A stretch of DNA of 64,000 bases from assembly GCA_037127315.1 (NCBI GenBank), contig JBBBDQ010001686.1:1866001-1930000 (forward strand). The letters are read 5' to 3'. The position numbers and the translations under genes are program-made. The notes under the pieces were generated by a model. The model ran no database searches, was not told the origin of the DNA, and was given only the letters and a program-made list of their open reading frames with translations. Shown piece after piece: positions 30,889-41,972 of the stretch. The stretch is from Ascarosepion bandense. Its lineage: Eukaryota; Mollusca; Cephalopoda; Sepiida; Sepiidae. Position 1 is the first letter of the stretch, and every line of letters begins with the position of its first letter.

Positions 30889-32561
30889 AGCAAAAAATCC
30901 AACTGAAGGCTCAAAGAATAAGACGCTATGAAAAAAGAGCAAGATTTTACAGACAAAACAAGATCTTTCAGACTGATACAAAGAGATTTTACAGGGAAAT
31001 AGGTAAAAAAAGAATTGAAGTGACAGTACCCCCCAGAATGGAAGAAGTCACACAGTTCTGGGAAAAGATATGGGCTTGCCCTAAAGAACTTAGCAAGGAA
31101 GTACATTGGATTACGCAGGAGATAGAACGAATGAAAAATAAACCAGAACAGACATGGTCTGGAATTACAGAAGATGATGTTAAATTTGCACTAAAAAAAG
31201 CACACAATTGGAAATCCCCAGGTATAGATAAAATTCCTAACTTTTGGCTATATTATTTAAATGCAGCACATAAAAAAATAGCCAAAGAACTCCAAGAAAT
31301 GGTTGACGATCCCACTAAAATTCCTGCATGGATGACAAAAGGAATTACATTTCTTCTACCCAAGAATGGTGACACAAACAACCCGAAAAACTACAGACCA
31401 ATTACATGTCTTCCGACAACATATAAACTACTAACATCTATTTTAACAAAACAGACACATTTATTCTTAGAAAGAAATGACATGATACCGCTTGAACAAA
31501 AAGGGTGCAAACGTGGCTGTTATGGTTGTAAAGACCAATTGCTAATTAACAAAATGATCCTGGAAAACTGCTACAGTAGAAAGAAAAATCTTAGTACTGC
31601 CTGGATAGACTACCGAAAAGCATTCGATAGTGTTCCACATTACTGGATTTTAAAGACTTTAAATATATACAAGATATCGCCCGTCATCATCAATTTCATC
31701 AAACAATGCAGGTCTATATGGAAAACAACCCTTTACCTCAATCATATAAATGGAACCTATAAGTCTGATGAAATAAACATCAAAAGAGGTATATTTCAAG
31801 GTGATTCTTTATCTCCCTTACTATTCTGCATATCATTTATAGCACTAACCAGTCAACTTAATAAGACAGAATGTGGTTATAAAATAGGCCAAAAGAAAAT
31901 AAGCCATCTATTTTACATGGATGACTTAAAGTTATATGCTAAGAATGATAATGAGCTGGAAGGTCGTCTGCAAACTGTAAAATGCTTCAGCGAAGACATT
32001 GGAATGAAATTTAATTTGAATAAATGTGCTAAAGCTACAGTTTTACGTGGATCAATACAAGAAACATCCTCAATTAGCCTAGACCCTGCTGTAACAATAA
32101 AAGAATTGAAACCAGAAGAAGCTTATAAATACCTAGGTGTAAATGAGAGCGAAAACATTCACCATAAAAAAATGAAAGAAATAGTGCGTAAAGAGTACTA
32201 TAGAAGGCTACGAATGATATGAAAAACTGAATTAAATTCACAGAACAGAGTTATGGCCATTAATAGCCTTGCAATCCCAGTTGTCCAATATAGCTTTAAC
32301 ATCTTAAACTGGACTCTAAACGACATCAGGCGAATGGATGCTAAAACAAGAAAGCTTCTTTCTAAGCATAAGATGCATCATCCAAAGGCTGATGTAGACC
32401 GTCTATACATACCCCGTAAAGAAGGTGGAAGGGGTCTTATTCAGCTGGAATTGTCATACAAGACAACAACTATTGGCTTAGTAACATACATAGAAACAAC
32501 AAAGGATTGGATGATACAATTAGTAAGGCAACATGAAGAAAGAAAGAAAAATATTCAATAA
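30889..32561 (+). pseudogene. R4/Dong-like reverse transcriptase (one stop)
   Basis: ARFYRQNKIFQTDTKRFYRE at 30937 begins the RT region. It continues with SPGIDKIPNFWLYYLN, NPKNYRPITCLPTTYKLLTS, AWIDYRKAFDSVPH, GIFQGDSLSPLLFC and LFYMDDLKLYAKND (catalytic YMDD near 31913-31924). A TGA at 32220-32222 interrupts the frame after RRLRMI where copy H reads leucine. The same frame continues as INSLAIPVVQYSFNILNW and the GGRGLIQLELSYK thumb region. It is lost in an A-rich run near 32545. Confidence 0.88.
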
Positions 32562-32656
32562 TAAAAGAAGACAGTAAATACAAACAAGATTTACAGTTAG
32601 TAGATTCTGTAGAAAAGCAAAACAGAAGCCAAGAACCAACTATTGCGGCACAAAAT

Positions 32657-33469
32657 ATGAAAATGAAAGCCAAAGAAAAAGCTCTTGAAAAGATGAAACA
32701 GCGCTGGCAAGACAAACCTCTGCATGGCCAATATCCAGTACGTGCCAATAAATCCAATGTTGACAAAGTTAATACTCATCGATGGTTACGTGCATCTGGA
32801 TTAAAGTCTGAAACTGAAGGATTTATACTTGCAGCTCAAGACCAAAGTCTCTTCACGAGAAACTTTCAGGCAAATATTATGCATAATAATATGGATCCAA
32901 AATGCAGGTTTTGTGATAAACACCAAGAAACAATAGACCACCTAATCTCAGGCTGTTCTGTGCTTGCCCCAAACGAATATAAAAATCGCCACGATAGATT
33001 TGGGCAATATTTACATTGGACAATGTGCAAACATTATGGAAAAGCTGTAAACAAACACTGGTATGAACATCATCCAGCACCGGTTACAGAAATAGAAGAT
33101 GTAACCATTCTATGGGATTACACCATCTACACAGACAGAAAAATTGAAGCAAACAGGCCAGACATTATTGTTAAAAACCAGAAGGAGAAAACTTGTCTAT
33201 TAATTGATATGGCTTGTCCAGCGGATTGTAACATAGCAATCAAGGAATTTGAAAAACTGTCAAAATATAAAGACCTGGAAAAAAAAATAGAAAAAATGTG
33301 GAAATTGAAAACAAGAGTTGTGCCAGTGATAGTAGGTGCACTTGGGATGATAAAAAATGGAACAAAACAACACATTGAAAGAATCCCTGGAAACCCCAGC
33401 TTAAGAGATATACAAAAAATTGTCTTATTAAGTACAGCCCACACACTAAGGAAAACTTTATCTATGTAA
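32657..33469 (+). pseudogene. R4/Dong-like CCHC and endonuclease domains
   Basis: 270-codon frame. A zinc knuckle C-X2-C-X8-H-X4-C (residues 83-100) is followed by HHPAP-EIEDVTILWDY and a PD-(D/E)XK-like core, RPDIIVKNQKEKTCLLIDMA, with Asp169 and Asp184. The protein ends HTLRKTLSM, as in copies A, F, G and H. This is the restriction-like endonuclease that cleaves the target. It is separated from the RT by a frameshift at about 32545-32600. Confidence 0.88.
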
Positions 33470-33616
33470 TGCTGAGGATGATAGGGAAGATAGAAAAACA
33501 TGAAATGGAGCCATAACAACACGCCACTACTTGCCTTAGGTCTCCCCGCAGACTTGGTTGGTAGTGAGACCAAAGCAGAAATCGAAATATGATGAAAAAT
33601 GACATAATAATAATAT

Positions 33617-33850
33617 CGACATACATTGTTTGATGAAATCCATGATGACGTGTGATATCTTGTATATATTTAAAGATTTTAAAATCAAGGAATGTGGCAC
33701 ACTATCGAATGCCTTACGATAATCTATCCAGGCAGTACTAAGATTGTTCTTTCTGCTGTAGCAGTTTTCCAGTATCATTCTGTTAATAAGTAATTTGTCT
33801 TTACATCCGTAACAGCCACGTTTGCACCCCTTTTGTTCAAGCGGTAACAT
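33617..33850 (-). pseudogene. R4/Dong-like internal RT fragment C
   Basis: Minus-strand RT codons (KGCKRGCYGCKDKLLINRMI, AWIDYRKAFDSVPHS) with neither element end. It is joined on one side to the AAT tail of copy B and on the other to (ATT)n. An internal fragment with repeat on both sides is not a normal target-primed insertion. Confidence 0.82.
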
Positions 33851-33851
33851 T

Positions 33852-33898
<47 letters not shown>
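33851..33898. repeat. (ATT)n microsatellite
   Basis: About 15 ATT units between R4/Dong-like fragments C and D. Confidence 0.96.
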
Positions 33899-34125
33899 GT
33901 GTCATTTTTCATCATAATTGTATTCCTGCTATGGTCGCACTACCTACCAAGTCTGCGGATAGACCTAAAACAGATAATGGTGTGTTATTATGGTACAATT
34001 TCATGTTTTTTCTAACATCACTAACGTTACATACACAAAATTCTCCTTTGTGGGTTGTACCAAGACAATTTTTGTATTTCTCTTAAGCTGGCGTTTTTAG
34101 GGATTCTTTCAATGTGTTGTTTTGT
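33899..34125 (-). pseudogene. R4/Dong-like 3' fragment D
   Basis: Minus-strand 3' untranslated region and last codons (GTCATTTTTCATCATAATTG at its end, reverse strand). It belongs to the subfamily with the CCTGCTATGGTCGCACTACC 3' sequence. ATT repeats stand on both sides (33851-33898 and 34126-34164). Confidence 0.85.
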
Positions 34126-34127
34126 TA

Positions 34128-34164
<37 letters not shown>

Positions 34165-34165
<1 letters not shown>

Positions 34166-34602
34166 GTAACAAAATACATGACTTACCTCGGAATTCAAAA
34201 CGAACGCGAAGTGCCTTGCCGCCGCTATTGAAGACATTTTATGCGTGCCTATCTCGTCCAAAATGAGACGATAGTTGCACAGAAGAAAATGTTGTCCTTT
34301 TTGGAATGGTATAAAAAGCGGGTGCCAGCGCTGCTATGGGGAGAGGATTTTTTCGGCGGATTGTGTGTGTCGAAGTTGCGGATTGACAGACAGACTGACA
34401 AAGAGGAAGTTAGAGCGACTTAGTTGGTGTCTGTTTCACAACTGCCCTGTGTAACGGACCGAGAAAGGGAAACCTGAAATCCATTTCCTTGAGGCTACTA
34501 AAGAACGAAAGAAAGAAAAACAACTGACCTGCCGACGAGCTAGCGTCGTACTACGTATTTTGTCCTCCCCCCTCATCAGCATTCATCTTTTTTTATATTA
34601 CA
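34165..34602. repeat. Candidate solo LTR in ATT repeat
   Basis: 438 bases starting TGTAACAAAA and ending TATATTACA, flanked on both sides by ATTAT (34160-34164 and 34603-34607), inside an ATT repeat. A TATA-like GGTATAAAAAGCG lies at about 34308. TG...CA ends, a 5-base flank and a TATA element fit a single LTR left by recombination. I see no matching second LTR in the window, and the flank is ambiguous because it is repeat sequence. The short frame inside has no recognisable domain. Confidence 0.5.
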
Positions 34603-34611
34603 ATTATTATT

Positions 34612-36858
34612 ATGTCATTTTTCATCATATTTCGATTTTTGCTATGGTCGCACTACCTACCAAGTCTGCGGGAAGATCTAAGGCAGGTCTTGGTGTGTTA
34701 TTATGGCTCCATTTCATGTTTTTTCTATCTTCCTCATCATCCCTAGCGTTACATAAACAAAGTTTGTCTATATAAGTAGTGTGTGTGCTGTACTTAATAA
34801 GACAATTTTTTGTATATCTCTTAAACTGGGGTATCCAGGGATTTTTCAATGTGTTGTTTTGTTCCATTTTTTATCATTTTTTGTTCCATTTTTTATCATT
34901 TTTTATCATTTCAAATGAACCTACTATCACTGGCACAACATTTCCACATTTTTTCTATTTCAATTTGCAGGTCTTTATATTTTGACAGTTTTTCAAATTC
35001 CTTGGTTGCTCTGTTACAATCCGCTGGACATGCCATATCAATTAATAGACAAGTTTTCTCCTTCTGGTTTTTAACAATAATTTCTGGCCTGTTTGCTTCA
35101 ATTTTTCTGTCTGTGTAGATGGTGTAATCCCATAGAATGGTTACATCTTCTATTTCTGTAACCGGTGCTGGGTGATGTTCATACCAGTGTTTGTTTACAG
35201 CTTTTCCATAATGTTTGCACATTGTCCAATGTAAATATTGCCCAACTCTATCGTGGCGATTTTTATATTCGTTTGGGGCAAGCACAGAACAGCCTGAGAT
35301 TAGGTGGTCTATTGTTTCTTGGTGTTTATCACAAAACCTGCATTTTGGATCCATATTATCATGCATAATATTTGCCTGAAAGTTTCTAGTGAAAAAGACT
35401 TTGATCTTGCGCTGCAACAATAAAGCCTTCAGTCTCAGACTTTAATCCAGATGCACGTAACCATCGATGAGTATTAACTTGGTTAATATTGGTTCGTTCT
35501 GGATTTTGGCCATGCAGAGGTTTCTCCTGCCTGCGTTGCTTCATCTGTTCAAGAGCTTTATCTTTGGCTTTCATTTTCATATTTTTTGCCGCAATAGTTG
35601 GTTCTTGGCTTCAGTTTTGCTTTTCTACTGAATCTACTAACTGTAAATCTTGTTTGTATTTACTGCCTTCTTTATTCTTAATGATATGCAGAATAGTAAG
35701 GGAGATAAAGAATCACCTTGAAATATACCTCTTTTGATGTTTATTTCATCAGACTTATAGGTTCCATTTATATGATTGAGGTAAAGGGTTGTTTTCCATA
35801 TAGACATGCACTGTTTGATGAAATTGATGATGACGGGCGATATCTTGTATATATTTAAAGTCTTTAAAATCCAGTAATGTGGCACACTATCGAATGCATT
35901 CCGATAATCTATCCAGGCAGTACTAAGATTTTTCTTCGTACTGTAGCAGTTTTCCAGGATCATTTTGTTAATTAGCAATTAGTCTTTACAACCATAACAG
36001 CCACGTTTGCACCCTTTTTGTTCAAGCGGTATCATGTCATTTCTTTCTAAGAATAAATATGTCTGTTTTGTTAAAATAGATGTTAATAGTTTATATGTTG
36101 TCGGAAGACATGTAATTGGTCTGTAGTTTTTCGGGTTGTTTGTGTCACCATTCTTGGGTAGAAGAAATGTAATTCCTTTGGTCATCCATGCAGGAATTTT
36201 AGTGGGATCGTCAACCATTTCTTGAAGTTCTTTGGCTAGTTTTTTTATGTGCTGTATTTAAATAATATAGCCAAAAGTTAGGAATTTTATTTATACCTGG
36301 GAGTTTCCAATTGTGTGCTTTATTTAACATCATCTTCTGTAATTCCAGACGATGTCTGTTCTGGTTTATTTTTCATTCGTTCTATCTCTTGCGCAATCCA
36401 ATGTACTTCCTTGCTATGTTCTTTAGGGCAAGCCCATATCTTTTCCCAGAACTGTGTGACTTCTTCCATTCTGGGATGTACTGTCACTTCAATTCTTTTT
36501 TTACCTATTTCCCTGTAAAATCTCTTTGTATCGGTTTGAAAAATCTTGTTTTGTCTGTAAAATCTTGCTCTTTTCTCATAGCGCCTTATTCTTTGAGCCT
36601 TCAGTCGGATTTTTTGCTTTATTTTTTCTTTATTTGATAAGACTTCATTTTCATTTCTAATGTTATATTTTCTTTCGGCCCTTCTGCTTTTCCTAGTTCT
36701 TACATTTATTCCTCTACTCAGTTCATCCAGTACTGATAGTTCGCTTCTAAGTTGTTCGATTTCTTTTTCTCTTTTTCTTTTCCAAGGTGGATCTTCATGT
36801 CTGCGAGTCTACCTTGTTTTTATTTTGATATTCAATTTTTTTGTTGCTGCTATTGCTG
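34612..36858 (-). pseudogene. R4/Dong-like LINE copy E with internal deletion
   Basis: Minus strand. The 5' part begins near 36858 at the (ATT)n. RT region 36218-35700 (NPKNYRPITCLPTTYKLLTS; a stop after GCYGCKD at 35979; AWIDYRNAFDSVPHY; GIFQGDSLSPLLFC). About 900 bases of RT and thumb are missing: sequence jumps at about 35672 from the SPLLFC region to the GSKYKQ region before the knuckle. Zinc knuckle and endonuclease 35420-34911, then a 3' end in (ATT)n at 34612. A short duplication of TTTTTTATCATT lies at about 34866-34908. Confidence 0.88.
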
Positions 36859-36863
36859 ATGCA

Positions 36864-36917
<54 letters not shown>
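36859..36917. repeat. (ATT)n microsatellite
   Basis: About 19 ATT units separating copies E and F. Confidence 0.97.
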
Positions 36918-36919
<2 letters not shown>

Positions 36920-37955
36920 GTCATTTTTCATCATATTTCGATTTCTGCTTTGGTCTCACTACCAACCAAGTCTGCGGGGAGACCTAAGGCAGGTAGTGGC
37001 GTGTTGTTATGGCTCCATTTCATGTTTTTCTATCTTCCCTATCATCCTCAGCATTACATAGATAAAGTTTTCCTTAGTGTGTGGGCTGTACTTAATAAGA
37101 CAATTTTTTGTATATCTCTTAAGCTGGGGTTTCCAGGGATTCTTTCAATGTGTTGTTTTGTTCCATTTTTTATCATTCCAAGTGCACCTACTATCACTGG
37201 CACAACTCTTGTTTTCAATTTCCACATTTTTTCTATTTCAATTTCCAGGTCTTTATATTTTGACAGTTTTTGAAATTCCTTGATTGCTATGTTACAATCC
37301 GCTGGACAAGCCATATCAATTAATAGACAAGTTTTCTCCTTCTGGTTTTTAACAATAATGTCTGGCCTGTTTGCTTCAATTTTTCTGTCTGTGTAGATGG
37401 TGTAATCCCATAGAATGGTTACATCTTCTATTTCTGCAACCGGTGCTGGATGATGTTCATACCAGTGTTTGTTTAAAGCTTTTCCATAATGTTTGCACAT
37501 TGCCCAATGTAAATATTGCCCAACTCTATCGTGGCGATTTTTATATTCGTTTGGGGCAAGCACAGAACAGCCTGAGATTAGGTGGTCTATTGTTTCTTGG
37601 TGTTTATCACAAAACCTGCATTTTGGATCCATATTATTATGCATAATATTTGCCTGAAAGTTTTTCGTGAAAAGACTTTGGTCTTGTGCTGCAAGTATAA
37701 ATCCTTCAGTTTCAGACTTTAATCCAGATGCACGTAACCATCGATGAGTATTAACTTTGTCAACATTGGATTTGTTGGCACGTACTGGATATTGGCCATG
37801 CAGAGGTTTGTCTTGCCAGCGCTGTTTCATCTTTTCAAGAGCTTTATCTTTGGCTTTCATTTTCATATTTTTTGCCGCATAGTTGGTTCTTGGCTTCTGT
37901 TTTGCTTTTCTACAGAATCTACTAACTGTAAATCTTGTTTGTATTTACTGCCTTC

Positions 37956-37957
<2 letters not shown>
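36918..37957 (-). pseudogene. R4/Dong-like 3' copy F
   Basis: Minus strand 5'-truncated copy with a clean 270-codon frame (37866-37054): CCHC knuckle (C83, C86, H95, C100) and RLE core RPDIIVKNQKEKTCLLIDMA, ending HTLRKTLSM. The 5' break lies at CTTCTTTTATTATT, where the element itself has ATTATT, so it was probably joined by microhomology to the repeat. Both borders are (ATT)n. The endonuclease frame is open, but the RT is missing. Confidence 0.9.
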
Positions 37958-38004
<47 letters not shown>

Positions 38005-38170
38005 TAAAGAATACGTACCAATTTAACGGCTTTTATCCTTATTAGCGAAATCGATATCACAAAAATATTATTATCATTATTATTAATATCATCATTATTT
38101 TTGACATTATCATTATTATTATTATTATTTTTATCATTTAATATTATCATTATTATATTTTTATTATGTT
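37958..38170. repeat. (ATT)n and related triplet repeat
   Basis: Perfect ATT from 37958 to 38005, then ATT/ATC-rich degenerate repeat to about 38165. Confidence 0.9.
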
Positions 38171-38440
38171 GCTGTTGTTGTAACATTTATTTTGATCGAT
38201 TTTGCTTTTTGAATATTTTGCATTTTTATATTAAAATTCCATTATGATGAATTCGTTCGATGTCAAACACACATCGATAAGCGATAAGGGAATTCTTTCT
38301 TTTTAAATATAAATAAAGAAAAAGGTCGTTCGAGAGGGAAAAAAGAAATGTCATAAGAAAAACGGATAAATAAATATTATTTTTTATTGAGATTTGCATA
38401 TTAACATCAAATGTCTAGTGGTTACTATTAAAGTTTTACT
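38171..38440. other. Intergenic, no gene recognised
   Basis: AT-rich sequence, no frame or repeat identified. Confidence 0.5.
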
Positions 38441-40145
38441 TGCCACAACAGTCTTCGCAATATCCTAGCCGCCTCATCCTTACCACCAGCAATCTTCTCA
38501 ATACTTCAGTTGATCCAACAATATCCCAGCAATCTCCTCAATAACATCCGGTCGCTCCATATCCCAGAAATTCTCAATAACACAGCCAGTCGTTCCATGT
38601 TCAAGCTATCTCTTCAATACAACATCCGGTCTCTCCATACCTCAGAAATCATATCAGTACCTCAGCCAGACCATCATTATACAACCAATCATCTCCATAC
38701 CTCAGGTTGTCCCATCACGTCCGAACCATAGTCAACAACACAGAGCGTCTCTACATATCCCAGCTAACCTCAGTAATACACCTAGTCGTCCCATATTCAA
38801 GCAAACTCCTTAATATAACATCAGGGCACTTTTTATCCAGGAAATTATGTAAGTACTTCAACCACCCCACCCATATATAAACAATCTCCTCAATAACAAA
38901 ACACCTCACCATATGCCAGCAATCCTCAATCACACAGCCAGGCGTCCCATATTCAAGCTATTTCCTCAATACAACATCCGGTCTCTCCATACCTCAGAAA
39001 TCATATCAGTACCTCAGTCGGACCATCTTTATACAAGCAATTTTCTCAATACCTCAGATAGTCCAATCATGTCCAAACCATCGTCAACAACACAGTGGGT
39101 CTCTACATATCCCAGCTAACCTCAGTAACACAGCCAGTCGTTCAATATTCAAGCAATCTTCTCAATATAACATCCGATCCCTTTACATCCCAGCCATTAT
39201 GTCAGTACCTCAGCAGCACCATCCATATATAAACAATCTCATCAATATCAGAACATCTCCCCGCATATCAGCAATCCTCAATACCTTAGCTAGTCCCTAA
39301 ATACCAGCAACAATCCCCCTAATACCTTAGCCGGTCCCTCTATACCCCGGCAATCTTCTCAATATCTCAATGGGCACATCCATAAGCCACTAATCCTTAA
39401 GTACACATTAGGTTTTTTTCATATCGGAATAATCTTCTCAATACCTCCCTTAGTCCCTCGATACCACCAGTAATTTTCTCAATACCCTATCTGGTCATTC
39501 TATATCCAAGCAATCTTCTTAATCTCCCAGCCTGTCCCTCTATACAGACAGTAATCTCCTTAAAACTCCAGCCCGTCTCTCCATAAACTAACAATCTTCT
39601 CAATACTTTACGGTACAATCATACCATCAGCAATCTCTTCAATACATCTCCCAGTTTCCCCATATCACAGAATCTCCTTACCTCAGTATGTCCTTTCGTA
39701 CACTATGAATCTTCTCAATACGTCGGCTGGTCTCTCCATATGCGAGATATCGCTTCAATACCTTATCCTGTTCTTCCATTGCACCAGTAAGCTCATCAAT
39801 ACCTCAGCCGGTTTCTCCATACTCCAGCAATCTTCTAAATACCTCAGCCGGTCTATCCAATACAGAAGTATCACCCATGCTCCACGGTGTTTCATCAATA
39901 CCCCAGTCGCCCCTTCTATACTACAGCAATAGCTTTACTACCGCAGCCACTCCCATCCGTATACCCCGTTCATACACCAACAGTTTTCTCAATAACAAAG
40001 TTATTGATAACTTCAATACCCAGCCATACTCCATACTCAATTATTCTTTTAAATACAGCAATTTGCTGCTCCTTATGTTAGCAAACTTCGTAAAAGCCCA
40101 CCTGTCGCCTTCATACACCAAGAATCTTCTCACTAGCTCAGTCGC
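38441..40145. repeat. Minisatellite, about 39-bp unit, 352-bp higher order
   Basis: Degenerate units built on CCAGCAATCTTCTCAATACCTCAGC and a GG-CC-TCCATAC portion repeat for about 1.7 kb. Within the first kilobase, stretches recur exactly 352 bases apart: AACATCCGGTCTCTCCATAC at 38621 and 38973, and AGCTAACCTCAGTAA at 38762 and 39114. That is nine units per higher-order block. Frames through it have no domain. Confidence 0.9.
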
Positions 40146-40325
40146 TTCTCAGTCAGTCAATTAAGTGCTATACATGATACACGCTTGGGCGATCATGTCT
40201 CGAAAGAGACATGACTGATTTGGCAGAAGATTTTCCCGCAGTAGGTTGCCATTACTTTCTAGACTGGTTGCCAACCAAGGCTTTAGAATATAATTTGTCC
40301 TTCTATTTGACATATAGCTGAAGGG
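40143..40325 (-). repeat. tRNA-derived SINE, 3' half
   Basis: Minus-strand copy of the tail half of the 59.88-kb SINE (CAGTCAGTCAATTAAGTGC, CGATCATGTCTCGAAAGAGA, CAGAAGATTTTCCCGCAGTA). The tRNA-like half is missing. Confidence 0.82.
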
Positions 40326-40334
40326 AGAAAAGAT

Positions 40335-40440
40335 GGATTGCGTGGTGTAACTGGAGAAAGCGTGCTAAGGGTCACCAGGGTTAGGGAGACGTGGAAAGCC
40401 ATGATCGCCTACGTTCAGAAAGGACAAGGCTCATAGAAGA
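40335..40440 (+). repeat. RTE-like LINE 3' end
   Basis: GCGTGGTGTAACTGGAGAAAGCG, GGGAGACGTGGAAAGCCATG and ACAAGGCTCATAGAAGAAGAA match the ends at 40590 and 50985; only the last coding and 3' bases remain. Confidence 0.75.
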
Positions 40441-40486
40441 AGAATATATATGAAAAATGTTTCTGAGAAATTATAATGTGGATATA

Positions 40487-40545
40487 AGATGGGGGATCAA
40501 TTCTATATTATAATTAATATATGAACTGATCCCTCATTTTGGGAC
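40487..40545. repeat. Small hairpin element (GGGGGATCA type)
   Basis: GGGGGATCAATTC ... GAACTGATCCCTCA forms a hairpin with AT-rich loop. Related hairpins are at 42021, 42296, 43202 and 50884. It lies between two RTE-like LINE ends, as does the copy at 50.88 kb. Confidence 0.7.
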
Positions 40546-40589
40546 CATGCTAGTTTCTATACATTTATATTCTAGATTTATGGGCTTGA

Positions 40590-40733
40590 GCTAGTGGATG
40601 GCAGAGCGGGGTTTGGGTGATGTAACAGGAGAAAACGTGCTAAGAGCCACCATGGATAGGGAGACGTGGAAAGCCATGATCGCCTACGTCCTGAAAGGAC
40701 AGGGCACATAGAAGAAGAAGAAGAAGAAATTAT
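40590..40733 (+). repeat. RTE-like LINE 3' end with (GAA)n tail
   Basis: GTGGATGGCAGAGCGGGGTT ... AAACGTGCTAAGAGCCACCA ... GGAAAGCCATGATCGCCTAC ... GGGCACATAGAAGAAGAAGAAG, the terminal part of the RTE-like family ending in GAA units. Confidence 0.8.
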
Positions 40734-40739
40734 ATTTTG

Positions 40740-41060
40740 CAATTTTTCTTCCTCTATTCTACCTCTTCTTTCCCCTCTTCCTCATCCTCTTCCTCTCTTC
40801 CTCCTCATTCTTCTTCTTCTTCTTCTTCTTCTTATTATTATTATTATTATTATTATTGTAGTAATAAAAATAGTGTTAGTAATATTTTGTTGTTTTTCTT
40901 CTTCTCGCCAACTCCTCCTCTATATTCACGTTCTTCGTATTATTTGTAGTAGTAGTAGTAGTAGTAATATCTACTTCTACTACTACTTCTCCTCCTCCTC
41001 CTCTTCCTCCACCTTCTCCTTCTTATTTTTATTGTTTGTATTAGTAGTAGTTGTAATATT
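40740..41060. repeat. Triplet-rich microsatellites
   Basis: CTT/TTC, ATT, AGT and CTC triplet runs. Frames through them encode Ser, Ile, Val or Phe runs and are not genes. Confidence 0.9.
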
Positions 41061-41690
41061 TTGCTGTCCTCGTTATGAAGAGACAGCAAGAAAACCGACA
41101 TCAAGTTTTATCTCTCCCGAGTAAGAACTGAAACAAGCAATTCACGACTCATGAAATGTAATTCCTACGCGACACGAAATAGCTCCAAGACTTCTCACGG
41201 TTACATTTTTTCCCTTCCCTTTTCCATTTATTTTTATTATAATTATTGTTTAAATTTTTTTTTCTTTTCTTTCTGGCGAACTCTTGAAGTAATTGAAGGT
41301 AAATAAGATTAGAAGGACGCAAGATTCACAGCCTCCCCAACTCCCACGTCAGCGGACCGCACCCTTACCACCGACCTCACCACTCTGTCGTCAATGAGTG
41401 CCGCGATACAACCGGGCCGACCTGTGACTGTCTTACCACTATTCCGTTCGACAAAACTCCCACTGCGTCTGTCGATAATTACAGTCACGATTTATCATTT
41501 TCAATAAGATTCATTGTCTTAATAACAAAAACGAAATTATACAAATTATTTGATGATTTGAACGAGATCAAGAAAAAAGAAAAGAAAAAAACGTCTCCAC
41601 CCCGCTTCATCGAACAATAAAAGAAAAGCCATGCAAAATCTACCTATGTGACTGTCACTTATGTACATGTGAAATAGATTCTAATACCCA
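41061..41690. other. Intergenic, no gene recognised
   Basis: A less AT-rich patch at about 41330-41480 stands out in composition but has no supported open frame or known signature. Confidence 0.5.
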
Positions 41691-41693
41691 CAA

Positions 41694-41972
41694 ATGTGCG
41701 TTGTGGTGCAATGGATATCGATTCGGAACGACAAATCGGGGAGCCGAGTTCGAATTCCAGTTGAATACCTTGCATTCACTTCCGTGCAAATACTCTTGAA
41801 AAAGGTATTAATCCGTCTCTTCCCTCCAATTATCGGCTACATAATAGGACAGATTGGGTTCTATAGCCTTGGCTGGCAACCAGTCTATCGCAGAAAGCAA
41901 TTGCAACCTATTGCGGGATAATCTTCTACCCAAAGCGTGAATCACGTATGTCACTTAACTGACTGACTGAAT
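41694..41972 (+). mobile_element. tRNA-derived SINE
   Basis: GTGCGTTGTGGTGCAATGGA, GAGTTCGAATTCCAGTTGAA (B box), TATTAATCCGTCTCTTCCC, CGCAGAAAGCAATTGCAACC and the tail CTTAACTGACTGACTGAATA. The tail half is duplicated downstream. Confidence 0.88.

Larger units (their letters stand above)
29530..33604 (+). mobile_element. R4/Dong-like LINE copy B, near full length
   Basis: The most complete copy: a GC-richer 5' leader (about 29530-29759), an N-terminal region, reverse transcriptase, CCHC knuckle, restriction-like endonuclease, and a 3' end GATGAAAAATGAC running into ATAATAATAAT (33604-33615). These elements nick DNA with their endonuclease and prime reverse transcription on the nicked target. 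It is broken by at least three frameshifts and one stop, so it is inactive. The exact 5' boundary is uncertain. Confidence 0.88.

Noticed and set aside
38441..40145. CRISPR-like array of regular repeats
   Set aside because: Units are degenerate and contiguous, with no distinct spacers, and the genome is eukaryotic.
40666..41124. 152-codon frame
   Set aside because: Begins in a LINE tail and continues through triplet microsatellites; runs of Ser, Ile, Leu and Val only.
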